In this document: positions 1-10,965 of the stretch, one piece after another
How positions within the stretch are numbered: position 1 is the stretch's first letter
Layout: every line of letters begins with the position of its first letter
Source of the DNA: Patellifolia procumbens
Taxonomy: Eukaryota; Streptophyta; Magnoliopsida; Caryophyllales; Amaranthaceae
Length of the DNA stretch: 64,000 bases
Direction of reading: 5' to 3'
Assembly: GCA_947645195.1 (NCBI GenBank)
Contig: CANSGD010000441.1
Location: forward strand, 1,688,501-1,752,500
The notes under the pieces: generated by a model
The model's database searches: none
What the model was told of the DNA's origin: nothing
Seen by the model: only the letters and a program-made list of their open reading frames with translations
Translations under genes and position numbers: made by a program

Positions 1-11
1 TTAGAAAAAAT

Positions 12-3000
12 TTAAGGTGTCCCATCATGGTTAGAGGGATGAGGAGGTGAAGGCTTTGGGTTTGGAATGTAAGGCATCAGAGGAGCGCCATGCTCGATAG
101 GTCCAGGTTTTACAGAGGCCTTGGAACTTGGGCTCGGATCATAAGGGCGATAGTCTTCCAAGCTCACATCACCATTACAACCTCCCTCATTAAAGTTGGA
201 ATCATGACTTGTTTCCTGCAAAACAGACAACTTTTTTGTAATTTGCAATTCCAACAGAAAAGAACAGAACAGGCTGCTCACCCTACTCAAGCAAGTAAGC
301 GATTGAGAACACAGTTGACAAAGCCGAAAGTCGAAAAAGAGTAGTTACCTTCAGATTCCTACTTGTTGCCGTTGTTGTTAATGTATTTCCATCAACGATG
401 ATAATTCTGCCTGTAAAACTAACAAGTTATCACAATGATGAATTTATTACAGGACCTATTTATATTATCTGAGGGGTGTCCTTTTCTGGAGCTATTTGAC
501 ATGTAATGGCTGGTTAACACACTGCGCATTGATTTCAGACCAACATAACGTCAGCATACATGAAACTTTGAGTTGCAAACTATAGCATATAACTAAGCCT
601 AAAATTCCATTTTGACAAGTACCAATAGGTTCAGAAAAGTTCCAAACTTCCAACAGGAACTTGCATAGCTCACTTTATAACTAAATTGGAATTTGTTAAG
701 ATTAGATAATTCCCAATAAGCTCCAATTAGTTCCAAAGAAGTTCATATATAGGTAGATTTCACTATTTCAGGTAAAAATAACAGTCTAATCTTGAACGGC
801 ACAAGTTGGCTCTAGGAGAAACTCAATCAACAAATATATTAAAAAGAAAGTACTTCAAAGAAACTTATTTTACCGTATATTTATTACATGTAATATATTA
901 AGAATTACATTCGAAGAATGCCTCATAACCGAAAATAGAGCAGGATCTTAGTGGAAACTTATTTTACCGTATATTTATTAGGAAAGGATGACTACAGTTC
1001 ATTAAACCTGTATAGTAGTGAAACAGATTGCCACTGATTATATGCCAATATAATGAAAGTTCACTTAATAGTGAGAACACCATTATTTTGTGCAATAATG
1101 AAAGTTCACTTAATAGTGAGAACACCATAGGTATCACTAAGTACATGTTTGGTTCAACTTCTAGAACGAATAATATTACCTTTACGTTCAGTTCCAATGT
1201 GAACAAGAAACACTTTTTGGTGTCAGACTTAGGAGGGTAACATAATGAGTTACCATGGGGTTGAGGAGCGTTGTAATTGGATAAAATAGTTACTCTCGAA
1301 TCTCGATAGCAGTAACCGTTACCCCACTCCTCGTACGAAACAAAGAAAATAGTTTCTTGTTCCATTTTTCAGCACTTGAAAATTTTATACTAACATGCTC
1401 TACGTGTGGATCTGTTATATTGCTTCAGAAAAATGCATGTCATTCAATATTACCTTGCAGCATGTTACTTAGGTCAAAGGTGTTGGAGTTTGTGAGAAGA
1501 GTAATACAAAAACTCTTGAGTTGCTTCAAAAGAATATGAAGAGTTGGGGATCCCATATAGGAAGAATAAGAGGTGACTGGTGAGTTTATTAATAGTTATG
1601 TTCCTAGTATCTATTGAGTTGGTGACTTGGTAGGCTTTTGTGGTTGGGCTCTTGATTGGGCTAGTCAGCACGCGCGCGCGCCGCCGCCCGCCCGGACCGG
1701 GCCGTGGGCCATGGGCCATGGGCTTTGGGAAATAACTTAACTAAATTTTTACTGGAAAAATCTGTCATCCTTATATGACTGTTATAATTCCTGAATCCAC
1801 TCCTTATTGACTGCTTCCACTAGCCGTTAGTGGGCAGTTTCTTTTGCCCATTAATTACCGTTTTTAACACGGTTTTAGGGGTCAGTTTTCCCTTCTTCTA
1901 TCGCTATATATACCCCCTTCCTGACACAGTTTTTGACACACAAAAAATTATCCTCTCATACTTCTCTCTGTTAATCTCTCTTTCTCAAACACTGGGCAAT
2001 ATTAAGAGCGTTCTCAAACTGTCTCTCTGTACTTCACCGGCGAGACAGTGTTGTGTTAACCCTGGAGGTTGGTTTGCCACGAGTCCGTGTGTTCGTAGCG
2101 GGGCAATTTCAACTTTAGGGCAGTAATCATATCACGCCACAGCAATTTCACAGATAAGTTTAGTATTCTACCAGTCATACTTCTTACAAAAGGTAAATGG
2201 CAGTATAGGTGATAAAATCATATACAATTCTGACTAAAAAGTATCTATGGCGATTTTCTTCGTAAACTTTCATTAACAAATCCTAATGTCCATGCTAATA
2301 TTTGTCCACCACTTGTGATGTTCTTCGTAAACTTTCATTACCATAGATCACCCTTTTAGGAATGGTGTGGAGTGGAAATTGAAATTTGTGAAGAAAACCA
2401 CATGTTTAACAATAAGGTTTCATTAACATGGTAACGAGGATTTTCTTTGAAATTAACTAGTGATTTCATTACCATTAACACCATTTCATATCACCAAACA
2501 AAACTTTACTCTAACATCGCTAAAAAAATAACACTTTGTTTGGATAGCGATCATGGAAGCAAAGCTGGTGGAGGGAAGGAGAGGGAAGAAGTGAGAAGAA
2601 GTGGAAAGTGTGAGCATTTTTGAACCTTTTTAATAATGGAAGGATTCGGATTACCAAACGAAGGTAAATAAATGTTTTTACAAAATTCCCTTTCCTCTCG
2701 AGTTTTACGGCCGGAAGATGAAATCTCTCCCTTATGCTCCAAATTTACCTATCCAAACACCCTCTAAAAGACTTGCAAATTAGTAAGAAATGCTTATCGA
2801 TTTCTGTGATAGCTACGTAAATATTTTATTACACGAATCACGTCCTTCTCCGCATCCTCCTTTGTTTTATACAAAAGGAATCATTAATGTTTTTTTCCTC
2901 AAAGAATAATAAATCTATAAAGCACTTCGTGTTCCTATATCAATTTCATCTACTGTCTCCCATAATATATCTTTACCCAAAATCATCCATAATATTCTTA

Positions 3001-3642
3001 AAATACCTAACATATAGACTAATTTTCTTCATCTCTTAAAAACATTAACACTATATATTAGTCTTGTTTAAGTTCAAGTGCTCAACCTTGACATATACTT
3101 TTGCCTAAATTGTCGGAGTTTATGTTCAAATGCAACGAAATCTTAATAGAACATAATAGTATATCAATCCACGGTAAAACTACGCAGTTACATGAGATTG
3201 GACTTCACTTGTTATTAATGTCTATATCTAGAAGGAAGATTATCAACAATTAACAAATTAAACACAAAGCCACAAACTCATATGAAAGACTACACAATTA
3301 TGAGCCGGTTTAATTTTAATATAAAATTAGACCAATCTAAACTCACGTTCTATAAACAAGCTCATTTCGAAATAGATTAAACTAGTTACTTGTTCTCTTC
3401 TTAATATTGAAATTGGGCCGTTGCCTAACATTAATTTAGAGGTAGGCGGTCTCTTGTAACAAAGAAAGCACACTTTTAACAAAATGTTTAGCTGATCCTG
3501 CAAAGACCAAACCAAAGGCACATATGTATAGAAAGCGAAAGTAGTCACCAGAAACTAGTGTGGATCGTTGCACTCCAGCGCCAAAGCTGTTGAACGATAT
3601 AAAGAGAAGCCATAACGACATGCAAAACCCAACTATCTCCAT
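12..3642 (-). CDS. Small secreted proline-rich peptide precursor, three exons
   Basis: Exons on the minus strand are 3642-3549, 410-349 and 215-12 (stop TAA at 14-12). All borders are canonical: donor after TCTG at 3549, acceptor TTTTACAG before 410, donor after CTGAAG at 349, acceptor TTTTGCAG before 215. Phases agree (94 nt, 62 nt, 204 nt), giving 119 residues with no internal stop. Residues 1-23 form a hydrophobic signal peptide (MEIVGFCMSLWLLFISFNS), and no other membrane segment is visible. Residues 53-72 are acidic and Asn/Gly-rich. The C-terminus from Asp73-Tyr74 is rich in Pro, Ser and Lys and contains a PGPIEHG segment. An acidic stretch followed by Asp-Tyr is the context used by tyrosylprotein sulfotransferase in plant sulfated-peptide precursors; that role here is inference, and I do not recognise the exact family. 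An in-frame ATG nine codons upstream (3669) is possible, but the 3642 start gives the cleaner signal peptide. Intron 1 (411-3548) hosts a solo LTR and a MITE; intron 2 is 133 bp. Confidence 0.7.
411..1475 (-). other. Intron 1 of the peptide gene, proximal part
   Basis: AT-rich non-coding intron sequence. Two small local duplications are visible. A 26-bp segment ending in tatttatta occurs at 863-888 and 955-980. A 34-bp segment containing gttcacttaatagtgagaac occurs at about 1050-1083 and 1095-1129. Nothing coding is recognised. Confidence 0.5.
1481..2188 (+). mobile_element. Solo LTR, copia-like
   Basis: Starts TGTTGGAG and ends CTTACA, flanked by a perfect 5-bp target duplication AAAGG (1476-1480 and 2189-2193). 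A TATATATA box at about 1904-1912 is followed by a pyrimidine-rich leader, the usual layout of a plant LTR promoter. A GC-rich low-complexity patch (CGCGCG/CCGCCC) lies at 1670-1700. There is no internal region, primer site or second LTR, so this is a recombination-derived solo LTR. It sits in intron 1 of the peptide gene, antisense to that gene. Confidence 0.75.
2194..2531. other. Intron 1 sequence between solo LTR and MITE
   Basis: Non-coding. A short repeated phrase (ttcttcgtaaactttcatta) occurs at about 2258-2277 and 2321-2340. No gene is seen. Confidence 0.4.
2532..2764. mobile_element. PIF/Harbinger (Tourist-like) MITE
   Basis: A 233-bp element with imperfect 16-bp terminal inverted repeats sharing TGTTTGGATAG (left CACTTTGTTTGGATAG; right, complemented, GAGGGTGTTTGGATAG). 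It is flanked by TAA on both sides (2529-2531 and 2765-2767). The interior is purine-rich without a reading frame. The TAA/TTA duplication and TGTTTGG terminus are typical of PIF/Harbinger MITEs. Confidence 0.65.
2768..3548 (-). other. Intron 1 of the peptide gene, distal part
   Basis: AT-rich intron sequence up to the exon 1 donor. No repeat or coding signal is recognised. Confidence 0.4.
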
Positions 3643-4274
3643 CCCGAGTTCTCTGAGACAATTTAACAAACAGCTTCAGCGCACAAAACTTTCTTTCTTT
3701 CTTTTTACACAAACCTTTCCCTCGTGAGTTGCGTCTGGCGTTGGTTAAGTTGGTCGCCGGCGCCGGAGCAACAAACAACAGACAACGGTTATCAATCCCT
3801 TTGAACTGTCTAACCAGAAGCTTTATTCACTGCTCTGATGTAGCGTGTAAAGAGTTGTGATTTTTATTTTATATAAACTGGGTCAAAGACGAAGAGAGAT
3901 GGTGCAGAGCAAGAAGAAGAAGAAGTAGAAGAGTTGGTAGACAGTGGTAGTTGGTACTAAATAGAAGAAGTAGAAGATGCCATACCCATGCCCATGCTGG
4001 AGGTGGGAAACTTTGTCATAATTAGTAGTTTATAATAAGGAATTCAATTTCTGGGTAGGTAATATTATGAAAGTTGATGACATGTGGGAGATTTCAGCTT
4101 CACTACATATTTGCTGTCTTTTTTTATAAGAGCACATAACAAAAGAGGGATTAACTAGGTGTATGTATTGATTGTAAGTTTTGTAATTTTCTGGGGTTTG
4201 TGCTCAGTCTCAGTGGATTTATGGTTGCATTTAATGTGGAATTCAATGCTCTAATTGTTAATGGAGATACGAGC
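3643..4274. other. 5' UTR and upstream region of the peptide gene
   Basis: Contains the probable leader and TATA box, then a GAA-rich stretch at 3890-3980. No coding signal. Confidence 0.4.
3867..3877 (-). promoter_or_regulatory. Probable TATA box of the peptide gene
   Basis: TTTATATAAAA read on the minus strand lies about 225 bp upstream of the chosen ATG. It would put transcription start near 3835-3845 and give a 5' UTR of roughly 200 nt rich in CT on the sense strand's complement. Inferred from position and motif only. Confidence 0.4.
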
Positions 4275-4292
4275 TAGCTGCCTTTGAATTGT

Positions 4293-4476
4293 TTTTTTGT
4301 GTTAACAGGAGTATCCCACACCAATAGTATGGGTAATCTTCTTCGGGATACTGAAGTCAACTTAATGAGTAGACCCCTCCCAACTTTGGTTACTCCATTC
4401 GCAAGAGTCAGGAGTCGAACCCCTAACCACTTGTTTAAGGGATGAGATTACTTACCATCACACCAACCAACTTTGG
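4293..4476 (-). mobile_element. tRNA-derived SINE
   Basis: Read on the minus strand, the 5' end carries an A-box-like GTGTGATGGTAAG (4451-4463) and a perfect B box GGTTCGACTCC (4411-4421), the RNA polymerase III internal promoter of tRNA-derived SINEs. The element ends in a short A-run (4293-4298 on the complement). It is bounded by a perfect 18-bp target duplication, tagctgcctttgaattgt, at 4275-4292 and 4477-4494. Length, internal promoter and the long duplication after the A-tail fit LINE-driven retroposition. Confidence 0.88.
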
Positions 4477-4494
4477 TAGCTGCCTTTGAATTGT

Positions 4495-4860
4495 GCAGCC
4501 TTCCATTCCATGTTTAAAGTGCACAGCTCATTCAATGCCCCCCAACCAGGTTCCTTTTTTTTTCCCTTTTTAAACCATTTTTATTATGGAAAAAATAAAA
4601 GATTCAAAAGGAAAGTTTAAAATAAAATTAAACTTTAATTAAACCATTTTATGTGTGTTTTTGTCATAAATTCTTAATTTTACACCATGTTGAAAAATAT
4701 TAATTTTTGTACCATTTAATCAAGGAAAATGATATTATAGGCATGTGGGTGAGACAACAATTACGGTGTCCACTTATTTTATAGTAAATGTGGTGATTAA
4801 AGTATGTGAGAGAAAATTAGAAGGACATATGAGATCAAAAAGTGATGAAGTAAGGTATAT
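4495..4860. other. AT-rich intergenic sequence
   Basis: Poly-T and poly-A runs around 4554-4640; no gene or repeat structure is recognised. Confidence 0.3.
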
Positions 4861-5520
4861 GGGTAATATTATTTGCTTCCAATAATGCAATCTTTTGGCG
4901 ATTTGCAACTAATAAATAAACCTTTTGATTATTTCATAATATAGCAACATACCTTATTAAGTTTGAGTAGGATAAAATGAAATTTTACCTGAAGAATTAG
5001 TACTCCCTTTGTAACATAATAGTTGCGACAATTGAACTAGGGGAATTCCTAGGCATAATATGTTAGGTATGGATAAGGGAGGTTGATTAATAAAAGTAAG
5101 AGAGAGAAATCAATGGGTTAAAGAGAGAAAAGGAGGGAAAGAAAGAAAACAACAAGAGTACAAAAGTGGGTGGGGACCAAAAAGTACATCATCATTTCAT
5201 GTGATAAAATTTACCAAAATAAGAAAGATGGTAAATTGTTGCAAGTAATATGTTACACCCATTTAAGAAAATTGTTGCAACTTTTATGTTACGGAGAGAG
5301 TAATTTCTTTTGTCTTTATAGGTTCTATGCAACCTTTATATCTTTTGACCAATTTTTAAGAGACAAGTGTTCAGGTTTACCTCTTTTATATGTTTAATTT
5401 CATTTTATCCTACTTAAAATTAATGGGGTATAAAGGTTCTTATATTCTGAAATAATGAAATTATTATTTGCAAATCGCTAAAAGGCTGCATTATTAGAAG
5501 CAAATTCTCATAATTTTCCC
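4861..5520. mobile_element. Foldback / long-TIR element (Mutator-like MITE)
   Basis: Two inverted arms of about 120 bp. The left arm (4861 onward) contains ataatgcaatcttttggcga; the right arm, complemented (5520 back to about 5397), contains ataatgcagccttttagcga. Each ends inward with taggataaaatgaaatt. The arm motif resembles that of the element at 32154-33052. No clear target duplication was found, so the outer ends are approximate. A Stowaway MITE (5003-5300) sits between the arms. Confidence 0.6.
5003..5300. mobile_element. Stowaway (Tc1/mariner) MITE
   Basis: A 298-bp element flanked by TA (5001-5002 and 5301-5302). Its inverted repeats of about 31 bp begin CTCCCTTTGTAACATAA on the left and CTCTCTCCGTAACATAA on the complemented right end. 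The CTCCCT-type terminus with TA duplication is characteristic of Stowaway. It is nested in the foldback element. Confidence 0.8.
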
Positions 5521-5728
5521 ATATAGGGAAAGATCTAAAAGTAGGACAAACACAAATAAACTGACAAAAATGGAAAGTATGAAAAACAAAAAGAAACGGA
5601 GGGGATATATTTAATACCTATATACAACTCTTAAACTTGCATATATCATATTACTTTTTTAAATTGTAGGCTTGGACTTGTAGGATATATATATAGCATA
5701 TTACTTTGGAATTGGGAACAAAGACATG

Positions 5729-5730
<2 letters not shown>
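5521..5730. other. AT-rich sequence
   Basis: No coding or repeat signal beyond simple AT richness. Confidence 0.3.

Positions 5731-5777
<47 letters not shown>
5731..5777. repeat. (TA)n microsatellite
   Basis: About 23 uninterrupted TA repeats. Confidence 0.95.
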
Positions 5778-5778
<1 letters not shown>

Positions 5779-6726
5779 GAGGCGAATCCACTGAAAACCA
5801 ACCTTACGTTGAAAACTGAAAACAGGCCATCTATGGGTCGTTAATTACCGCACGCCTCTAACTGACGGTGGACATTAAAACTCCACCCTAGCTACGTTCA
5901 CTTTAGATGCGATTACTAAAAAAAACGCGATATTCAGTTAATCCTCTACTCAGCTCCAACCTCCAATGGCGGAAATCACCAAGACAAAGTAAGATACAAA
6001 AGCAGCAATTTTCACTCAAAAAAGCGATAAATTCGTGTGAAAACTCCCAAATCAACAACAACAGATACCAACTCCATCTTTGCAAGGTAAAAATCATTGT
6101 TTTGATGTGGAAATTCATTTAAAAAACCAACAAATTGTCGACTTTTCGATGCAATAAACCCTAATTCTTAATTGGTATAAGATTTAGCGTTTATGTAGTA
6201 CTTCACTTAAGATTAGCGTCTGATTTTATATTATCAGCTCTCATAGTGGTATGACTATAAATTGTCAATTTTTCAATGCTATATAGCCTAATTAATGTAT
6301 GCGATTTTGGTAAGAGTAACTAATATAGTTGCAATAATGGTGAATTGAGGAATGGTTTAAGCAGTGGATTTGGTTCAGTAACATTTGAGATTGTTATTAT
6401 GGATTTGCATTATAGTTCCTGTGTTTTATGGGTTTTACAACAAAATGTACCCTTTTTTGCATATATGTACCCTTTTTTTAAGTGTACAAACATTCTAAAC
6501 ACCTCTTTTTTCTTAAGCATTGTTTAACTAGAAAATGGAAGAGGAAATTCATTCTTAAATCACTGCAAATTCTAGATGCAAAACCTTATCAAGTTCATCT
6601 GTTTTGTGGGTTTTACAACAAAAAGTACCCTTTTTTCTACATATATGTACCTGTTTTTATGTGTACAAACATTCTAAATACCTCTCTTTTTTAACCATTG
6701 TCTAACTAGAAAATGGAATAGTAAAT
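5778..6726 (+). pseudogene. 5' end of MULE transposase gene: leader exon and start of intron
   Basis: This stretch was contiguous with 20207 before the Athila-like element inserted at TAAAT. A plausible non-coding first exon ends with the donor GCAAG|GTAAAA at 6086/6087. The matching acceptor TCCTACAG is at 20231-20238, just before the open transposase frame. From 6422 the intron is a tandem duplication of about 178 bp whose second copy runs across the insertion site into 20207-20250, direct proof that the two stretches were once joined. The intron carries the motif gtaccctttttt, also common in the introns of the Ulp1-like gene to the right. No convincing coding exon is seen here. The left end of the MULE is not defined but probably lies near 5778. 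Confidence 0.5.
6422..6719 (+). repeat. Direct duplication in transposase intron
   Basis: Copies at about 6422-6540 and 6600-6719 share tgggttttacaacaaaa, gtaccctttttt, gtgtacaaacattctaaa and ctaactagaaaatggaa. The spacer (6541-6599) is itself matched by host sequence at 20207-20250, so the period is about 178 bp. Confidence 0.75.
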
Positions 6727-8360
6727 TGATATCACGTATTTATATAGTCTTTTCTCCCTTATTTACAAGGTAATTTGTGCGTCATTGGAGCTCTTGGGAG
6801 CTATTTTATGCTAACTATCGTATATAGTTGTGGTTTTGTGTTTTAGTGTTGAATTGCAGGTTTTAGGGAGTTTTCTCCCTATTCCCGAATCATTTGGAAG
6901 CAACCAAGGGTTTACGAGATGTTACAAGGCACGTAGGATGGCTCGCGAGCTTTATGGATAGTTTAGGAGGTCCCAAGACCACTAAACATGAAGATTAGAG
7001 AGCCAAGGAGTCAAAGGAGGTTTCCGTGCACTGATCGGGCAGAAATGGCCCGATCGGGCGAAATATTTATGATCGGGTATGAAAGTTGCGGACCCGATCG
7101 GGCAAGCATTGCCCGAAGTGATCGGGCGAACATCATGTACCCAGACCCGATCGGGTGTTCATCGCCCGACCCGATCGGGTGGGCTGCTCGTAGGTCTTGT
7201 TAGAGAGCTGCTGAAGAGACGCTTTCACTAGGCCATTTTGTTGCCTGGCCCGATCGGGTGGCTGACCAAGGCCCGATCGGGTGGGCGTCAAGTCCATCTA
7301 ATGCTGCTGCGCTGCTGCTACATCACAGCCGAAGACGAGAAAATGCGAAGTTGTATTTGACCCGATCGGGTACTGTGCTCGGGCCCGATCGGGTCTGGCG
7401 CTTAATGACGCGGATTTCGAGTTTTGTTTCCGATTTCTAATTAGACTTGAGGGGTATTATAAATACCTTTTTCCTCATTTTTAGATCTATCTTTCATTCA
7501 TCTTTGATTCATCTTTCATTAGGTTTTAGACTAGTTTTATTCTTCATTGCTTTTAGTTTAATTCAAACACTTTAGATTAATTTAGAGGTGATCAAACCTA
7601 TTTCGATTTCAATAAAAGTTCCTGCTTTCTGTCAATTGGTACTCTTCTCTACTCTTTATCTCTTTAATTACTTTGATTGCTTAGTTTAATTATTTAATTG
7701 TTCATGATGCAATTCTTAGGGTTTCATATTAGTTTTGTTGTTGCCGATTCGATTATGAGTGAGTAGTTCTCTTTCTAGGGTGTTAGATAGGAAAGCCATG
7801 TTTATACCATGATTGTGATTTAGATTTCTATCAATTTCTAGGGCTTGAATAGGGTGATTGTGATGTGGTTTGTTCTTATTGAGTAATTAATGTCAGTGTA
7901 CAATTTCATTGATTGCTTGTGGTTAATAGTTGTTTGCACATATCCGTCTTACGACTAGAGGCCTAGGACACATCAGTAGTTCTGATTACGTTAGTGAACA
8001 TGCGGCGTATGTTGAACTATGAGCGTTGAGTCTTAACCACAGCTCAACATAGGCTCTAATCCCCCGACTCTTGACTTAGGTTTTGATAGTAGTTGACCCT
8101 ATTTGATTGGTATAAGCATGGTGGACCGACCTAATACCCTAGACTTTTATTCCATAGTTTAATCCTCGATTTATTCAGTCTTCCGTAGTCTATTCCTTAG
8201 TTTAATTAATTCCTTCCTGATTTCATCTGGAGTAGCTGAATTAGTTGAATATTGATTTAGAAACTCTGTCTCCCTGTGGATTCGACCCTGCTTCAACTGA
8301 CTACCTAGTTAGAGGTCCGTAGGTTTATTTTTGATTAGGTGACACGACTAAAACCTATCA
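6727..8360 (+). repeat. LTR 1 of tandem Athila-like element
   Basis: 1634 bp, TGATA...TATCA. Differs from LTR 2 and LTR 3 at about ten positions (for example 6764, near 6884, 7907-7950, 8295), so it is the most divergent of the three. A TATAAATA box at about 7458-7465 lies just downstream of the palindrome cluster. The long part after the TATA box is presumably R and U5. Confidence 0.9.
7032..7395. repeat. CCCGATCGGG palindrome cluster, LTR 1
   Basis: Eight perfect copies of the 10-bp palindrome CCCGATCGGG plus at least five half or degenerate copies (GATCGGGC, GCCCGA) within 365 bp. The cluster ends about 60 bp upstream of the LTR TATA box, the usual place for U3 enhancers. Each copy contains a CG in a symmetric context. 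Confidence 0.9.
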
Positions 8361-8365
8361 AATTT

Positions 8366-8382
8366 TGGCGCCGTTGCCGGGG
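8366..8382 (+). promoter_or_regulatory. Primer binding site, unit 1 (tRNA-Asp)
   Basis: TGGCGCCGTTGCCGGGG begins 5 bp after the LTR end. It is complementary to the 3' end of plant tRNA-Asp(GUC), the primer typical of Athila/Tat elements. Confidence 0.9.
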
Positions 8383-8496
8383 AGACGGCTAGTTCTCTAA
8401 GTTTTTATTTAATTATTTGGTCTACTTCTCTGTACCTCATTGGAACTTCATTGTTTCAATCGAGGTACGTTTTACTGCTGCTTTTGTTTCTTTTGT

Positions 8497-10965
8497 ATGC
8501 CCAGGTCCCAGAGAAACGGTTCCCCAATTCCAGCGGACCCCGATCTTACTAGGACAATCAGGCGGATCCGAAAGATAAAGCAGAAAGAAAAGCAGTCTGT
8601 TCAGCTGAACACCTCTGGAACAAACACCTTGAATTCAGTTATGTCAAAATCACTGAAGTCATATGGGGTGCCCAACCCGGATGGTCTCTCCACTGGACCT
8701 ACTATGCCCACCATTGCCGCAGCAAATTTCGAAATCAAGCCTGGACTCATCAGCATGGTCCAGCAAAATCAGTTTGGTGGGCATCCTACTGAAGATCCGG
8801 CAAATCATCTGCAACGGTTTCAACAACTTTGTCGAACCGTTAAACATGCCGGCGTCACACCCGATCAACTCAAAGTCATGTTGTTCGAGTTTTCACTGAG
8901 AGATAGAGGCCAAAAATGGTTGAACGATGTGAAAGAAACCGAGTGGAGTGAGATTTCTGCTGCATTTCTGAGAGAGTATTACTCACCTACTAAAACAACA
9001 GAAATCAGAAATAAACTAGCCCGTTTTTCCAAGAGCCTGATGAAACTTTAAGGGAAGCGTGGGCTAGGTTTAGAGATTTACAGAGAGAGTGTCCACACCA
9101 TATTATGGACAAATGGTTCTTGACGCAGACATTCTACAATGGTCTGCAGCCTCAGACGAAGTGTATTGTTGATTCGTCTGCAGGAGGAGTGTTTTTAGAC
9201 AAGGCAGTTGATGAGGGTTATGAATTCATATCAAATCTTGCAGCCAATGACCATACATCATCTAGGAGTTTGACTAAGAAGGTACTTGAAGTTGACGCTA
9301 TTTCATTGCTTACATCTCAGATGGCGCAACTAACTCAGCAGCTAATGAAGTCTTCTAGTCCGACACCTCCACCCATGAGTAACAATGCTATGTCTGCAGT
9401 AGCACCCATTACCTCATCTTACTGCGAGGTATGTGGTGTTCAGGGTCACTTTGGGCATGACTGTCAGTTCAGTCAATTTCAGATGGAGCAGGCCAATGCT
9501 TTCCAACAAAGACCACAAACCTTCCCCCCTTCACATAATTACCAAAACCCACAAAACCATCAACCTCCACCTCCACAAAACTATCCTAAACCTTCATACC
9601 ATCAAACCCCACAAAATTTCAATAGACCACCACCACAAAACTTCCAGCACCATAACAACTTCCAAACTCCACAAAACTTTCCCACCCCACCTCCACAAAA
9701 CAACAACCCACAAGAGCCCCCCATATCTGAAGTGATGAAACTGATGTTAAGCATGCAAAAGGCAAATGAGGAGGCACAAAGAGCCCAAGAGCGACAGATG
9801 CTAGCCATGCAAAGATCTAATGAGGAGGCACAAAGAGCCCAAGAGAAAAGCATCAAACTTCTCGAGGCTCAAGTTGCACAATTAGCAAGCTCTAATGCTC
9901 AGAGGCAGCAGGGACAATTGCCAGGGCAACCAGTTCAGAGAAAATATGTGAATGCCATCACTCTTCATAGTGGCATTGCATATGATGCCCCTCCAGTGCC
10001 CATTGATGAGGTTACCCCGACTGCAGTGAAGAAGAGGGTGGTAGAGGAAGGAAAAAGAAAGAATTCGACGTCTGAAGTCGATTTGTCTGCAGAAGCTGAA
10101 CAGACAGGGAAGAAAAAAGAGAAGGTTTCTGAAACGCCTTTTACACCAAGGCTACCTTTTCCTCACAGGATGCAACAGTCCAAGGTCGATCAGCAGTTTG
10201 GTAAGTTCTTGTCTATGGTCAAGAACCTTGAGGTAACGATTCCATTCACAGACTTAATTACCCAAGTGCCTGTTTATGCCAAATTTCTGAAAGACATGAT
10301 TACCAAGAAAAGAGACTTTGGTGGGGTAGAACGTGTCGCTCTTACTGAAGAGTGTAGTGCTTTTATTCAAAATAAAACCCCATCCAAAGTTAAAAGATCC
10401 TGGTAGTTTTTCTATACCCTGCCATCTTGCACCTATTTGTATTGATAAGGCTTTGTGTGATTTAGGTGCTTCTGTTTCTGTTATGCCATTGTCTGTTTAT
10501 AAGAAACTGAACACGGGAGCCCTTAAATGCACACAAATCACTTTACAGATGGCGGATCGTTCTATAAAATACCCTCTAGGTGTTTTAGAGGATGTTCCTG
10601 TTAGGGTCGGGAAATTCTATATCCCTGTTGATTTTGTGGTATTAGATATGGATGAGGATGTCCAGATTCCTATTATCTTGGGTAGGCCGTTTTTGTGTAC
10701 TGCTGGTGCTGTCATTGATGTCAAGTCTGGGTCTTTAACTCTGAGTGTTGGTGATGATAAAGTGATTTTTAAACTAACCAATGTTGTTAAGGCACCTATG
10801 CTTGAACAATCTTTTTGCAGGGATAAAGTTTTAGATGAAGTAGGGGTGGAGAAGGCTCCAATTCCACCTAAGGTTGCCTCACCGTCTGGAGGCATTGTCA
10901 AGAACATTTGGAGGAGAAAGATTTTTGATGAGGGTGGCACTCACTGCCATGCCCCTCCTATTTGA
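8497..10965 (+). pseudogene. gag-protease, unit 1 (frameshifted)
   Basis: Starts at ATG 8497 (MPRSQRNG). The first frame runs to the stop at 9051 and covers the retrotransposon gag domain (motifs NQFGGHPTEDPANHLQRF and FSLRDRGQKWLND). One T is missing from the T-run at 9024-9028 relative to the frame needed downstream, so the rest of gag lies in the next frame, open to 10406. That frame holds a CCHC zinc knuckle (CEVCGVQGHFGHDC), a Pro/Gln/Asn-rich tract with repeated PQN(F/Y), and a two-copy coiled-coil repeat built on NEEAQRAQE. An extra T at about 10383 then shifts into the frame of the aspartic protease (DLGASVSVMPLSV; later ILGRPFL), ending at 10965. Two lesions therefore break this copy. 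Gag would package RNA and protease would mature it; neither could be made whole from this copy. Confidence 0.85.

Noticed and set aside
90..344. Plus-strand 84-codon open frame over the left edge
   Set aside because: It lies opposite exon 3 and intron 2 of the spliced peptide gene, which has better evidence (signal peptide, splice sites, matching phases).
1136..1345. Possible further MITE between 1136 and 1345
   Set aside because: Ends (catgtttggttcaac and, complemented, ctttgtttcgtacg) match only loosely, and no duplication was found.
1830..2126. 98-codon frame in the solo LTR
   Set aside because: Falls in LTR promoter and leader sequence between matching target duplications; low-complexity leader and no domain.
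4405..4476. Possible tRNA gene on the minus strand (good B box)
   Set aside because: No cloverleaf with anticodon arm and acceptor pairing; the A-tail and 18-bp duplication make it a SINE.
7032..7395. CRISPR-like array
   Set aside because: Repeats are only 10 bp, irregularly spaced, palindromic and within a plant LTR; no cas genes.
6988..7440. Frames repeated three times (at 6988, 12907, 18828 and at 7258, 13177, 19098)
   Set aside because: They run through the palindrome cluster in U3 of the LTR. They are repeated because the LTR is, and their sequence follows the palindromes (repeated PDPIG) rather than a protein family.
9433..9735. His/Lys/Thr-rich frame inside gag
   Set aside because: Out-of-frame reading of the Pro/Gln/Asn-rich gag tract; the gag frame is supported by domains on both sides.
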